Positions 16,465-25,213 are shown, counted from the first letter of the stretch. The stretch: 64,000 nucleotides of DNA from Streptomyces longisporoflavus (GCF_014649775.1 NZ_BMTR01000012.1:62001-126000), one strand, 5' to 3'. The notes: a model not told the origin generated them from the sequence alone. Numbers and translations: made by a program.

Positions 16465-17052
16465 TCAGGCGGCCACGCGCTGCGGGCGGCGGCGGGCGCC
16501 GCCGGGGGCGGCGTCTCCCGCGGAGAGTCCGGTGGAGCGGTAGCCCTTGACCTGCTTGCCCGCGGGGGCTCCGGCGCGGCGGCCCAGCCAGTCGACGCGT
16601 ACCCACAGGAGCGCGTCGAGTTCCCGCTCCCGGCGCCCGAGCCAGGCGGCCTTGGCCCACAGCCCGGCACCCGCCCCCGCCATGACCATCCCGCCGGCGG
16701 CAGGCACCACGAAGGCGCTCGCCAGCGCGGCGAGGAACCCCGCGGCGAGCCACCAGCGATGGGCGCGCCGCCAGTTCCGTACGGTGACGGCGCGGTCCTG
16801 GAGGATGTCCTGCTTGGCCGCGCGCGTTGCCTCGGCGGTCAGGGCGGTGCAGCGCTTCCGGCGGCTGTACGTGACGGCGACGGCCGTCAGGATGAACAGG
16901 GCCGCACCCGCGAGCACGCCGATACGGCGCCCGGTGAGGCCGGGCGGCAGCGTCCCGATTCCTGCCGCGAGCACCCCCGGCCACCACAGGGGCGCGGCCC
17001 CCGCCCGCACGATCACCGACACCCTCGCCAGCCCTTGCCCGCCGCGTCCCAC
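16465..17052 (-). CDS. Hypothetical membrane protein
   Basis: A 195-residue protein with two hydrophobic pairs: WWPGVLAAGIGTLPPGLTG with IGVLAGAALFILTAVAVTY, and WWLAAGFLAALASAFVVPAA with GGMVMAGAGAGLW. It should be a four-helix membrane protein with a basic C-terminal tail (RRPQRVAA). The GTG at 17052 is chosen because GGAGG lies seven bases upstream. The open frame continues further but is shadow. It is not a family that I recognise. It converges on the roadblock cluster. Confidence 0.65.
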   Translation of the reverse strand: MGRGGQGLARVSVIVRAGAAPLWWPGVLAAGIGTLPPGLTGRRIGVLAGAALFILTAVAVTYSRRKRCTALTAEATRAAKQDILQDRAVTVRNWRRAHRWWLAAGFLAALASAFVVPAAGGMVMAGAGAGLWAKAAWLGRRERELDALLWVRVDWLGRRAGAPAGKQVKGYRSTGLSAGDAAPGGARRRPQRVAA

Positions 17053-17146
17053 GTCGCCGCCTCCTCCTCGCTTTTGGCGCAGGAGGCTAGCGCGGAATTC
17101 TGAGGGGACGGTGAGAGTCCGCCGCGCGGAACCGCCGGGGCCGCCC

Positions 17147-17980
17147 CTACTCCACGAACAGCCCCCGCGCCGCCGCGCCCGCGTCGAACTCCTCCAACCG
17201 CGCCTGCGCGTCCGGCAGCCCGTCGCACATGGCCTCAAGCAGCACCCGGCCGAGCAGCATCGGCGCGCACGCGGTGTCGAAGGCGAGGCCCGTGCCGACC
17301 GCCGCCGGCAGGAGGAGGTCGGAGTGTGCCGCCACGGGGGCGAACGCGGAGTCGGCGACCGTGACCACGGAGAGCCCCGCCCCCTGCGCGTAGGCGAGCG
17401 CGTCCACCACTTCACGCGGATGGCGCGGGAGCGCGAAGCAGAGCAGCGCCGACGCCCCCGCCCGTACCGCCCCGTCGATCCGGTCGGCCAGCATCGTGCC
17501 GCCCTCGTGGAGGAGACGGACGTCGGGGTGGACCTTGGACGCGAAGTACGAGAACCCGTACGCCTGCGACGCGGCGGCCCGCAGCCCGAGTACGGGAAGC
17601 GGGCGCGAGGAGGCGAGGAGGCGCCCCGCGCGCTCCACCGGCGCGGGATCGGCGAGCACCTCCGCCAGATGCCGCAGGTTCTCGATCTCCGCCTCGACCG
17701 CCTGCTGATACTCGTTGAGGGAGGCCTCGCCCGCCGCCTCGGCGGGCGCGAGCTCCCGCAGATGCCTGCGCAGCGCCGGATAGCCGTCGAAGCCGAGCGC
17801 CACGGCGAACCGGGTCACCGAGGGCTGGCTCACCCCGGCGAGCTCCGCCAGTTCGACGCTGGAGAGGAAGGGGACGTCCGCCGCCCGCCGCACCATGCAG
17901 TGCGCGATGCGCCGCTGCGTGGGCGTGAGGCGGTGCCCCTCGAAGAGCACTTGCAGCCGCGCCGCAGGACTGTCACTCAT
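17147..17980 (-). CDS. MurR/RpiR-family transcriptional regulator
   Basis: A 277-residue protein with an N-terminal HTH_6 domain (LSSVELAELAGVSQPSVTRF, residues about 39-58) and a C-terminal SIS-type domain (VLGLRAAASQAYGFSYFA and ALLCFALPRHPREVVDA). The family usually senses sugar phosphates, but some members control amino acid and purine catabolism. Its ATG overlaps the stop of the HutH-like lyase gene (ATGA), so it is co-expressed with the lyase. It probably controls the lyase and the divergent transporter genes. Confidence 0.88.
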   Translation of the reverse strand: MSDSPAARLQVLFEGHRLTPTQRRIAHCMVRRAADVPFLSSVELAELAGVSQPSVTRFAVALGFDGYPALRRHLRELAPAEAAGEASLNEYQQAVEAEIENLRHLAEVLADPAPVERAGRLLASSRPLPVLGLRAAASQAYGFSYFASKVHPDVRLLHEGGTMLADRIDGAVRAGASALLCFALPRHPREVVDALAYAQGAGLSVVTVADSAFAPVAAHSDLLLPAAVGTGLAFDTACAPMLLGRVLLEAMCDGLPDAQARLEEFDAGAAARGLFVE

Positions 17981-19539
17981 GCCGTTCCCCTCACAACACC
18001 CTGGCCCTCGTGGGCCGTTCCGTCACCGGACCCGAGGTCAAGACACAGCTCCGTGAACCGGTCGAGCAGCCCGGCCGCCACCGTCACATCATCCGTCAAG
18101 GGCCGGTCGGCCAGCTCCGGGTCGAGCACCGAGTCCGCCAGGGCGAAGGCCCGCCCGACGGGCAGCTCCGGGTCAAGACGCATGTCCCGCTGCCGCAACG
18201 CCCGTACGGCAGCGACCAGTTCACAGCCGACGACCATGCGGTACGCCCCGCAGGCCCGCAGCGTCTGGCGCGCCGCGAGGGAGGCGAAGCTGGCCTGTTC
18301 CTCGACGCCGCGGGAGAGCACCGCGTGGCCGAGCGAGGCGGGCGCGGAGAAGGCCCGCAGATCGCCGAGCGCCGCCCCGGCCGCGTACTCCAGGATCATC
18401 ACGCCCGACGACGCCGGCTCGCCGTCCGCGAGGAAAGGGCGCAGGCGCGTGAAGCCCGGTTCGTTCAGGGTGGACAGGCGCGAGGTCGAAAGGCGCGCCA
18501 CCTGCGTCACCGCGAGCCTGAAGTGGTCCAGGGACAGGGCGAGTTGGGCGAGATAGAAGCCGCCGTGGTGGTAGGCCGCCATGTCGTCCGCCGAGATCAG
18601 CGGATTCTCGGCCGCCGCGTTGATCTCGACCGTCAGGACTTCTTCGAGGGCGTCCGCCGCGTCGTGCGCGGGCCCGTGGATCTGCGGCACGCAGCGCAGA
18701 CCGTACGGGTCCTGGATGCGGCCGAGCGGCGGCGTGGGGCGGTCGGGCGCGCCGAGTATCCGGCGCATGCGTTCGGCGACGGCGTACGAACCCGCGTGGC
18801 GCCGGGCCTCGTGCACGGGCAGCGCGTACGCCTCGTACGAGCCGTCCACCGCCATCAGGGTCAGCGCCGCCACCAGCTGGGTGGCCGCGACGAGGCCGCG
18901 CAGTTCGTGCAGGGCGAGCGCGGACTGGCCGAGGGTGAGGGCGTTGCTGCTGATCAGGGCGAGCGCGTCGTTGTTGTCGAGGGGCTGCGGCTCGGGGGCG
19001 AGACCGGCCCCCTGCCAGGGGTGCTCGCCCGCGAGCGCGAGGCCCATCTGCGCGAGCGCGGCGATGTCGCCCGTACCGACCGAGCCGAATTCGTTGACCT
19101 TCGGATACGCGCCCGTCGTCAGGGCGTCGCAGAGCGCCGTGACGACGGTGGGGCGCAGCCCCGCCCCGCCCGCGAGCAGCTGGTTGGCGCGGACCGCGAG
19201 CATCGCGCGCACCTCCCTGGCCGGGAGCTCGTCGCCGATCGCGCCGGCGTGGCTGCGCAGCAGGCGCAGGCCGTGGTCGGCGGCCGCCTCGGTCGGCACG
19301 GACTCGTTCCGGTTGGCGCCGACGCCGGTGGAGCGGCCGTAGACGCGACCCCAGGAGGCGATCTCCCGCGCGGCGTTCCACGAGCTCTCCACGCGCTTCA
19401 TGCCGTCCGTACCGGGGACGGGTCGTGCACTGGATTCGGCCATGCGTACGACATCTGCGACCATCAATCCGCGTCCGTCCAGGACGACGACCGAGCCGCT
19501 GTCGCCGGTCACCCTGTCCGCGATATGAGACGACATCAC
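17977..19539 (-). CDS. HutH-like aromatic amino acid ammonia-lyase with Gly-Thr-Gly at the MIO site
   Basis: A 520-residue member of the histidine/phenylalanine ammonia-lyase family. VYGRSTGVGANR (Tyr67), RPTVVTALCDALTTGAYP, DPYGLRCVPQIHGPAHD and EINAAAENPLIS are clear family signatures. The segment that normally reads GSVGASGDL reads GSVGTGDIAALAQ (residues 152-163). The MIO-forming Ala-Ser-Gly is therefore replaced by Gly155-Thr156-Gly157, with one residue fewer. The SQEDHVSM region is also altered (GVEEQASFASLAARQ). The substrate is therefore doubtful and may not be histidine. The start is GTG 19539, with AGGAGG eight bases upstream; ATG 19536 also fits. It is divergent from an OpuC-type importer operon. 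Confidence 0.85.
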   Translation of the reverse strand: MMSSHIADRVTGDSGSVVVLDGRGLMVADVVRMAESSARPVPGTDGMKRVESSWNAAREIASWGRVYGRSTGVGANRNESVPTEAAADHGLRLLRSHAGAIGDELPAREVRAMLAVRANQLLAGGAGLRPTVVTALCDALTTGAYPKVNEFGSVGTGDIAALAQMGLALAGEHPWQGAGLAPEPQPLDNNDALALISSNALTLGQSALALHELRGLVAATQLVAALTLMAVDGSYEAYALPVHEARRHAGSYAVAERMRRILGAPDRPTPPLGRIQDPYGLRCVPQIHGPAHDAADALEEVLTVEINAAAENPLISADDMAAYHHGGFYLAQLALSLDHFRLAVTQVARLSTSRLSTLNEPGFTRLRPFLADGEPASSGVMILEYAAGAALGDLRAFSAPASLGHAVLSRGVEEQASFASLAARQTLRACGAYRMVVGCELVAAVRALRQRDMRLDPELPVGRAFALADSVLDPELADRPLTDDVTVAAGLLDRFTELCLDLGSGDGTAHEGQGVVRGTA

Positions 19540-19687
19540 TCGAATTTCCTCCTCAAACGGACGCTTCGTCTTGCCCAGCGGCTACTTGTAACCCGCGATT
19601 TACGCCTGGGCGCCGACTAACTATTGACAATCTATTCAGTCACCAAGAACTCTGCATGACGATATACAGCCGGGCAAGGGACTCCTC

Positions 19688-20884
19688 ATGATCCAATTCG
19701 ATACGGTCCACAAGCGCTTCCCGAACGGCACAACCGCGGTCCACGACCTGACCCTCGATATGCCGGAAGGCGGCGTAACCGTCCTCGTCGGATCTTCCGG
19801 TTGCGGCAAGACGACGACGCTCCGCATGATCAACCGAATGGTCGACCCGACCTCAGGGACGATCAGGGTGGGCGGCAAGGACGTCCTGGAGCAGGACGCA
19901 GCCGAGCTGCGCCGCTCCATCGGCTACGTGATCCAGCAGTCCGGACTCTTCCCGCACCGCACGGTCCTGGACAACATCGCCACCGTGCCGCTGCTGCTCG
20001 GCTGGGGCCGCAGGAAGGCGCGGGCCCGGGCGGCGGAACTCCTGGAGACGGTCGGCCTCGCCGCCGACGCCGGGAAGCGCTACCCGCACCAGCTCTCGGG
20101 CGGCCAGCAGCAGCGGGTCGGCGTGGCGCGGGCGCTCGCCGCGGACCCGCCGGTGCTTCTGATGGACGAGCCGTTCGGCGCGGTCGACCCCGTGGTCCGC
20201 ACCCAGCTCCAGGACGAACTCCTGCGCCTCCAGCGCGAGTTGAACAAGACCATTGTTTTCGTCACGCACGACATCGACGAGGCGGTACGGCTCGGCGACC
20301 GCATAGCCGTCTTCCGCACCGGCGGCCACCTCGTCCAGTGCGCGAGCCCCGCGGAGCTCCTGGCCCGCCCGGCGGACGACTTCGTGGCGGACTTCCTCGG
20401 CGCCGAGCGCGGCCTGAAGCTGCTCTCGCTGACGACCCTGGCGGACGTCCCGCAGGCCCCGGCCCCGGAAGGCGGCGCCTGGACGCTGCGACTCGACGCC
20501 ACCGGGGCCCCGGTGGCGTGGCGGCACAAGGACGCCGAGTCCGCGGACATCCCCGTACGCCCCCTGCGCGACACGGACTCGCTCCTGTCGGCCCTCAACG
20601 AGTCGATAGCCGCGCCCAGCGGCCTGGTCGCCCGTGTCGACGCGGCGGGCGTCCTGACCGGAGTGTCGTCCCGGGACGACATTCATGAGCACGCGGGCGT
20701 GGCGCACGAGCAGGGCCGCGAGGGCGTCCCGTCAGGGGCGCGGGGAACCGCGCGAGCGGCCCAAGACGACCCGCACACGCCGGTGAAGGGACCGGGGCAG
20801 ACGGAACCGCGCGCGGAGGACGGCACCGGCGACACGGACGCGGACGGCGCCCCTGCTCCCACCACAGCGGAGCGTTCCGCATGA
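19688..20884 (+). CDS. OpuC/ProV-type ABC transporter ATP-binding protein
   Basis: A 398-residue ATPase of a betaine/osmoprotectant-type importer. Walker A is GSSGCGKTT, the signature is LSGGQQQR and Walker B is LLMDEPFGAVDP. A C-terminal regulatory region (about residues 255-335) is followed by a disordered tail of about 60 residues. The tail coding sequence contains the dispersed repeat R2 (20735-20761). This gives GARGTARAAQ and suggests that the gene was extended into repeat DNA. It is the first gene of an ATPase-permease-permease-binding protein operon. The next gene overlaps it by 4 bp. Confidence 0.92.
   Translation: MIQFDTVHKRFPNGTTAVHDLTLDMPEGGVTVLVGSSGCGKTTTLRMINRMVDPTSGTIRVGGKDVLEQDAAELRRSIGYVIQQSGLFPHRTVLDNIATVPLLLGWGRRKARARAAELLETVGLAADAGKRYPHQLSGGQQQRVGVARALAADPPVLLMDEPFGAVDPVVRTQLQDELLRLQRELNKTIVFVTHDIDEAVRLGDRIAVFRTGGHLVQCASPAELLARPADDFVADFLGAERGLKLLSLTTLADVPQAPAPEGGAWTLRLDATGAPVAWRHKDAESADIPVRPLRDTDSLLSALNESIAAPSGLVARVDAAGVLTGVSSRDDIHEHAGVAHEQGREGVPSGARGTARAAQDDPHTPVKGPGQTEPRAEDGTGDTDADGAPAPTTAERSA
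20735..20761. repeat. Dispersed repeat R2 inside ABC ATPase coding region
   Basis: GGGGCGCGGGGAACCGCGCG followed by AGCGGCC matches the core of the intergenic elements at 38014-38050 and 47582-47617 (GGGGCGCGGGGAACTGCGCG), but here within a reading frame. Confidence 0.7.
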
Positions 20885-21528
20885 CCGTCGACTGGTCGTG
20901 GATATCCGACCACACCGACGACCTCACCACCCTCACCCTCTCCCACCTCCAGGCCGCCCTCACCGCCGTACTCCTCGGCCTGGTCGTCTCGCTCCCCCTG
21001 GCCGTCGTCGCACACCGCGTGCGCCCCCTGCGCGGACTGCTCCTCGGCCTGTCGAACGTCCTGTTCACCATCCCCTCCATCGCGATCTTCGTGCTGCTCC
21101 TGCCGGTCAGCGGACTCACCCGCACCACCACCGTCATCGGCCTGACGATCTACACGCTCGTCGTGCTCCTGCGGAACACCGTCGAGGGCCTGGACTCCGT
21201 CCCCGCGAAGACGAAGGAAGCGGCCAAGGCCATGGGCACCCGGCCCCTGCGCACCCTCCTCACCGTCGAACTCCCCCTCGCGCTCCCCGTGATCATGGCG
21301 GGCGTACGGATCGCGACGGTCATGGCGATCTCCCTCGTCTCCGTGGCGACGTACATCGGCGACGGCGGTCTCGGCCAGCTCTTCACCGACGGGTTCCAGC
21401 GCAACTTCCCCACCCCCGTCATCGTCGGCGTGGTCCTGACCCTGCTCCTCGCGCTCGTCGCGGACGCGCTGCTCGTCACCCTCCAGTACGTCCTGACGCC
21501 CTGGACCCGCCGCAAGAGGAGCGCGTGA
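20881..21528 (+). CDS. OpuC-type ABC transporter permease
   Basis: A 215-residue inner membrane permease with about five or six helices and the coupling-loop motif (EAAKAMGTRPLRTLLTVELP, where EAA and the Gly are conserved). Within this importer it pairs with the second permease encoded immediately downstream. Its ATG overlaps the stop of the ATPase gene (ATGA), so stoichiometric expression is likely. Confidence 0.92.
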   Translation: MTVDWSWISDHTDDLTTLTLSHLQAALTAVLLGLVVSLPLAVVAHRVRPLRGLLLGLSNVLFTIPSIAIFVLLLPVSGLTRTTTVIGLTIYTLVVLLRNTVEGLDSVPAKTKEAAKAMGTRPLRTLLTVELPLALPVIMAGVRIATVMAISLVSVATYIGDGGLGQLFTDGFQRNFPTPVIVGVVLTLLLALVADALLVTLQYVLTPWTRRKRSA

Positions 21529-21529
21529 C

Positions 21530-22201
21530 ATGTACGAACTCTTCAAGAACCTCGGCGCCTGGCTGGTCAGCGGCGAGCAGTGGGCCGGGTCCGACGGCAT
21601 CGGGCACCGCCTCGCCGAGCACCTCCAGTACTCGCTGCTCGCGACCCTGATCGCCGCCGCGATCGCGCTGCCGGTCGGGCTGCTCATCGGGCACACCGGG
21701 CGCGGCGCCTTCGTCGCGATCAACCTCTCCAGCTTCGGGCGCGCGCTGCCCACGGTCGGCCTCGTCGTGCTGGTCTTCCTGGCCAGCGGCCTGTCCATGT
21801 GGCCCGTCTACATCGCGCTCGTCGCCCTCGCCATCCCCTCCATCGTCACCAACACGTACGCCGGGATGACCGCGGTCGATCCCGAGGTGCGGGACGCGGC
21901 ACGCGGCCAGGGCATGCGCTGGCACCAGGTCCTCTTCCAGGTCGAACTGCCCCTCGCCATGCCCCTGATCATGACCGGGCTCCGGCTCGCGCTCATCCAG
22001 GTCGTCGCGACGGCCACCATCGCCGCGTACGTCTCCTTCGGCGGGCTCGGCCGGTACGTCTTCGACGGGCTCGCCCAGCGCGACCTCGTGCAGGTGCTCG
22101 GCGGTGCCGTACTCGTGGCGGTCGTCGCCGTCGTCCTCGATCTCGCGCTCTCCGCACTGCAGCGCGCCCTCTTCCGCCACCGCCCCGCCAAGTCGGCCTA
22201 G
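21530..22201 (+). CDS. OpuC-type ABC transporter permease, second subunit
   Basis: A 223-residue permease paralogous to the preceding one. Its EAA-type loop is DAARGQGMRWHQVLFQVELP. It starts one base after the stop of the first permease gene. Two distinct permeases are normal for OpuC/OpuB-type and YehWY-type systems. The helices and conserved loop are intact, so the importer looks functional. Confidence 0.92.
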   Translation: MYELFKNLGAWLVSGEQWAGSDGIGHRLAEHLQYSLLATLIAAAIALPVGLLIGHTGRGAFVAINLSSFGRALPTVGLVVLVFLASGLSMWPVYIALVALAIPSIVTNTYAGMTAVDPEVRDAARGQGMRWHQVLFQVELPLAMPLIMTGLRLALIQVVATATIAAYVSFGGLGRYVFDGLAQRDLVQVLGGAVLVAVVAVVLDLALSALQRALFRHRPAKSA

Positions 22202-22212
22202 GAGCACACCAG

Positions 22213-23163
22213 ATGGCCCCCAGCAGCATCAACCGCAGGACGCTCCTCGGCGGACTCTTCGCCGCGGCCTCCGTCCCCGCCCTCGCCGCATGCAGCGGTG
22301 GCATCACCTCCCTCGACGGGGGAGGTTCCGGCGCCGGAGGCGGTGGCTCCAGCAAGGACGGCGTCACCATCGGCACCGCCAACTTCACCGAGAACCAGGT
22401 GCTCGGCTACCTCTACGCCGCCGCCCTCGAAGCGGAGGGCGTCAAGACGACCGTCCGCCCCAACCTCGGCACCCGCGAGATCCTCATCCCCGCCCTCAAG
22501 GGCGGCGACATCGACCTCCTGCCCGAGTACCAGGGCGCGCTCCTGCACTACCTCGACGCCAAGTCCAAGGCCACGGAGGAGGGCGAGATGCAGAACGCCC
22601 TCGCCATGGTCCTGCCGCGCGGCCTGCAGATCCTCCCGTACGGAAAGGCCGAGGACTCCGACGCCTTCGCCGTCACCCGGGAGACCGCCGACAAGTACGG
22701 CCTCAAGACCCTCGGGGACCTCGCGAAGCACAACGGCAAGCTCGTCATCGGCGCCGCCCCCGAGGTCAAGAAGCGCACGGTCGGCTCGGTGGGCCTCAAG
22801 GACGTCTACGGCGTGGAGTTCAAGGAGTTCAAGTCCCTCGACTCCTCGGGGCCGCTGGTCAAGGGCGCCCTGAAGAAGGGCGACGTCGACGTGGCGAACC
22901 TCTTCACCACCGACACGGACATCGTCGCCGAGAAGTGGGTCGTGCTCACCGACCCCAAGAACCTGATCCCCGGCCAGCACGTCGTGCCGCTCATCGCCGA
23001 CCGCAAGGCCGACTCGACGGTCCGCAAGGCGCTCGCGCGCCTGGGCAACGCCCTGACCACCAAGGACCTCACCGAGCTGAACCGCCTGGTGGACAAGGAC
23101 AAGAAGGACCCCGAGGACGTCGCGAACGACTGGGCGGCGCGGCACGGGATCAGCGAGAAGTAG
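22213..23163 (+). CDS. OpuC-type substrate-binding lipoprotein
   Basis: A 316-residue periplasmic-type binding protein. The signal contains a twin-arginine-like NRRTLLGG and a lipobox LAAC (Cys27), so it should be lipid-anchored outside the membrane. The OpuC/ProX-family markers TANFTENQ and LLPEYQGALLHY are present. Known ligands of the family are quaternary amines (choline, glycine betaine, carnitine), and EgtU-type members bind ergothioneine. The start is ATG 22213; the open frame upstream is shadow of the permease gene. It completes the four-subunit importer. Confidence 0.92.
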   Translation: MAPSSINRRTLLGGLFAAASVPALAACSGGITSLDGGGSGAGGGGSSKDGVTIGTANFTENQVLGYLYAAALEAEGVKTTVRPNLGTREILIPALKGGDIDLLPEYQGALLHYLDAKSKATEEGEMQNALAMVLPRGLQILPYGKAEDSDAFAVTRETADKYGLKTLGDLAKHNGKLVIGAAPEVKKRTVGSVGLKDVYGVEFKEFKSLDSSGPLVKGALKKGDVDVANLFTTDTDIVAEKWVVLTDPKNLIPGQHVVPLIADRKADSTVRKALARLGNALTTKDLTELNRLVDKDKKDPEDVANDWAARHGISEK

Positions 23164-23212
23164 CCCATCCGCCGGGCGGCAGCCCACCAGGCAGCAGGGA
23201 GTTCACCGGATC

Positions 23213-24628
23213 ATGGCAGCTGAAGACCTCGTGGAGCGGCGCTCCATCGACGTCGTCCCCGACGACGAACGGCACGGCACCGCGTTCAGCCAGTTCACGC
23301 TCTGGCTCGGCGCCAACCTCCAGATCACCGCGGTCGTCACCGGCGCGCTCGCCGTCGTCTTCGGCGGCGACGTGGTGTGGTCGGTGACCGGCCTGCTGCT
23401 CGGCAATCTGCTCGGCGGGGCGGTGATGGCCCTGCACTCGGCGCAGGGCCCGAAGCTCGGCCTGCCGCAGATGATCCAGTCGCGCGCCCAGTTCGGGGTG
23501 CGCGGCGCGGTCGTGCCGCTCCTGCTCGTCATCCTCATGTACGTCGGCTTCTTCGCCAGCGGCAGCGTCCTCGCCGGACAGGCCACGGCGCAGCTGTCGC
23601 ACACGAACGACACCACCGGCATCATCGTCTTCGCGGTGATCACCGCGGTCGTGGCGGCCGTCGGCTACCGCGTGATCCACGTCCTGGGCCGGGTGGCGAG
23701 CGTGATCTGCGCGCTCGCCTTCGTCTTTCTGGGCATCCGCCTCCTGGACCGCGTGGACCTCTCGGCGCTCCTGAACGACGCGCACTTCGACCTGCCGATG
23801 TTCCTGCTCGCCGTCTCGCTCTCGGCGTCCTGGCAGCTCGCCTTCGGCCCTTACGTCGCGGACTACTCGCGCTATCTGCCGCGTACGACGTCGGGACGGG
23901 CCACCTTCTGGTGGACGCTGTCGGGCTCCGCAATCGGCTCGCAGTGGTCGATGACGTTCGGAGTCCTGGTGGCGGCGAGCGCGGGCGGCGCCTTCCTCGA
24001 CAACCAGGTCGGATACGTCGTCGGCCTGGGCGGCACCGGCCTGATCGCGTCGTTCCTGTACTTCGTGATCGCGCTCGGCAAGCTCACCATCAACGTGCTC
24101 AACACCTACGGCGGCTTCATGTCGATGGTGACGAGCATCAGCGGATTCCGCGGCCAGAAGACACTGTCGCCGCGCGGCAGGGCGGCGTACATCGCCCTGA
24201 TCATGGTGGCGGGCACGGTGGTGGCGCTGCTCGGCAAGGACAGCTTCCTGACGTCGTTCAAGGACTTCCTGCTCTTCCTCCTGACGTTCTTCACGCCGTG
24301 GTCGGCGATCAACCTGGTCGACTACTACCTGATCTCCAAGGAGCGCTACGACATCCCGGCCCTCTCCGACCCCGAGGGACGCTACGGGGCCTGGCGCTGG
24401 GACGCGCTGACGGTGTACGGGATCGGGCTCCTTGCCCAACTCCCCTTCCTGGTCACGCACTTCTACACCGGCCCGCTGGTGGAGCCGCTCGGCGGGGCGG
24501 ACATCTCCTGGATCGTGGGGCTGGTGGTCCCGGCGGCCCTGTACTGGCTGCTCGCCCGCCGCGACACGTCGCACATCCCCGCCGAGGGCCATGAGCCGGC
24601 GGCCCGGGCTGGTGCTGGGGCCCGCTGA
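23213..24628 (+). CDS. NCS1-family (CodB-like) permease
   Basis: A 471-residue membrane protein of the nucleobase-cation-symport-1 family. The N-terminal ERHGTAFSQFTLWLGANLQI contains the helix-1 region of cytosine/allantoin/hydantoin permeases, and VADYSRYLPRTTS is the conserved loop. About 12 helices. NCS1 substrates are ring compounds (cytosine, allantoin, hydantoins, thiamine precursors). It lies 50 bp downstream of the importer operon and next to a HutH-like lyase. Uptake or export of an imidazole- or hydantoin-type compound would fit; this is inference. Confidence 0.88.
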   Translation: MAAEDLVERRSIDVVPDDERHGTAFSQFTLWLGANLQITAVVTGALAVVFGGDVVWSVTGLLLGNLLGGAVMALHSAQGPKLGLPQMIQSRAQFGVRGAVVPLLLVILMYVGFFASGSVLAGQATAQLSHTNDTTGIIVFAVITAVVAAVGYRVIHVLGRVASVICALAFVFLGIRLLDRVDLSALLNDAHFDLPMFLLAVSLSASWQLAFGPYVADYSRYLPRTTSGRATFWWTLSGSAIGSQWSMTFGVLVAASAGGAFLDNQVGYVVGLGGTGLIASFLYFVIALGKLTINVLNTYGGFMSMVTSISGFRGQKTLSPRGRAAYIALIMVAGTVVALLGKDSFLTSFKDFLLFLLTFFTPWSAINLVDYYLISKERYDIPALSDPEGRYGAWRWDALTVYGIGLLAQLPFLVTHFYTGPLVEPLGGADISWIVGLVVPAALYWLLARRDTSHIPAEGHEPAARAGAGAR

Positions 24629-24684
24629 GAATGGGGGGATAGCCCCACTGTCAGGGCGGCACCGGCTGCGTACCTTAAAAGGCT

Positions 24685-25107
24685 ATGGAAGCCCGAGACG
24701 CCGAACTCAAAAAAGAACTCGACGCCACTCTGCACGCCCGCAGGGAACTGGGCGAGGAGTATGAGTCCGCGCTGGTCGACTCTTTCCTCGGGAAGGTCGA
24801 GCAACGCCTTGACGGCACCATCGACCGGCGGATGCGCCGGCACATGGCCGAGCAGCAGATGGTCGTCGCCCGGGGCTCCCGCGCGCCGAACAGCCCGGTG
24901 GACTCCTGGGGCGAGCGCTTCGGCTTCGGCATCGTCTCGCTGATCCTGGCGATCCCGCTCTCGGCGATCGGCGTGGTCAACGCGGACCTGCCCGGCCTCT
25001 TCGTCACCTGGGGCGGCATCGTCGGCGTGAACGCGGTGCATTCGCTGCGCGGCGTGAACTTCGGCCGCGGCAAGGACCGCGACCGCAAGTCGGAGTGGGA
25101 CGACTGA
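24685..25107 (+). CDS. Conserved actinobacterial membrane protein
   Basis: A 140-residue protein with an acidic/basic helical N-terminus (ELKKELDATLHARRELGEE and KVEQRLDGTIDRRMRRHM, probably coiled coil). Two membrane segments follow (FGFGIVSLILAIPLSAIGVV and LFVTWGGIVGVNAVHSL), then a basic tail. It resembles small conserved membrane proteins found widely next to cystathionine beta-synthase in Streptomyces. No function is known to me. A strong stem-loop follows. Confidence 0.75.
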   Translation: MEARDAELKKELDATLHARRELGEEYESALVDSFLGKVEQRLDGTIDRRMRRHMAEQQMVVARGSRAPNSPVDSWGERFGFGIVSLILAIPLSAIGVVNADLPGLFVTWGGIVGVNAVHSLRGVNFGRGKDRDRKSEWDD

Positions 25108-25157
25108 GCCTGCCTGCGACCGTCACGTCCGGCCGTTGCCGTATACGAAGTTCGTGC

Positions 25158-25213
25158 GCGGGGACCGCCGCACCCCCGGATGAACCAGGGGGCGGGACGA
25201 CGGCGGTCCCCGC
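25158..25213. terminator. Perfect 13-bp stem-loop in 25108-25412 gap
   Basis: GCGGGGACCGCCG (25158-25170) and CGGCGGTCCCCGC (25201-25213) are exact complements around a 30-base loop that can itself pair. It lies between convergent genes. The rest of the 305-bp gap shows no gene. Confidence 0.65.

Noticed and set aside
16547..18556. A 669-residue plus-strand frame across the membrane protein, RpiR and lyase genes
   Set aside because: It crosses three well-supported minus-strand genes and encodes only Arg/Ser/Ala/Pro-rich sequence.
17977..19539. Calling the lyase hutH outright
   Set aside because: The family is clear, but the MIO triad and the usual SQEDHVSM region are changed. The neighbouring transporter also points away from plain histidine use.
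19624..19653. TTGACA at 19624-19629 as a promoter for the OpuC-type operon
   Set aside because: A good -35 match, but no acceptable -10 hexamer 16-19 bases downstream; not called.
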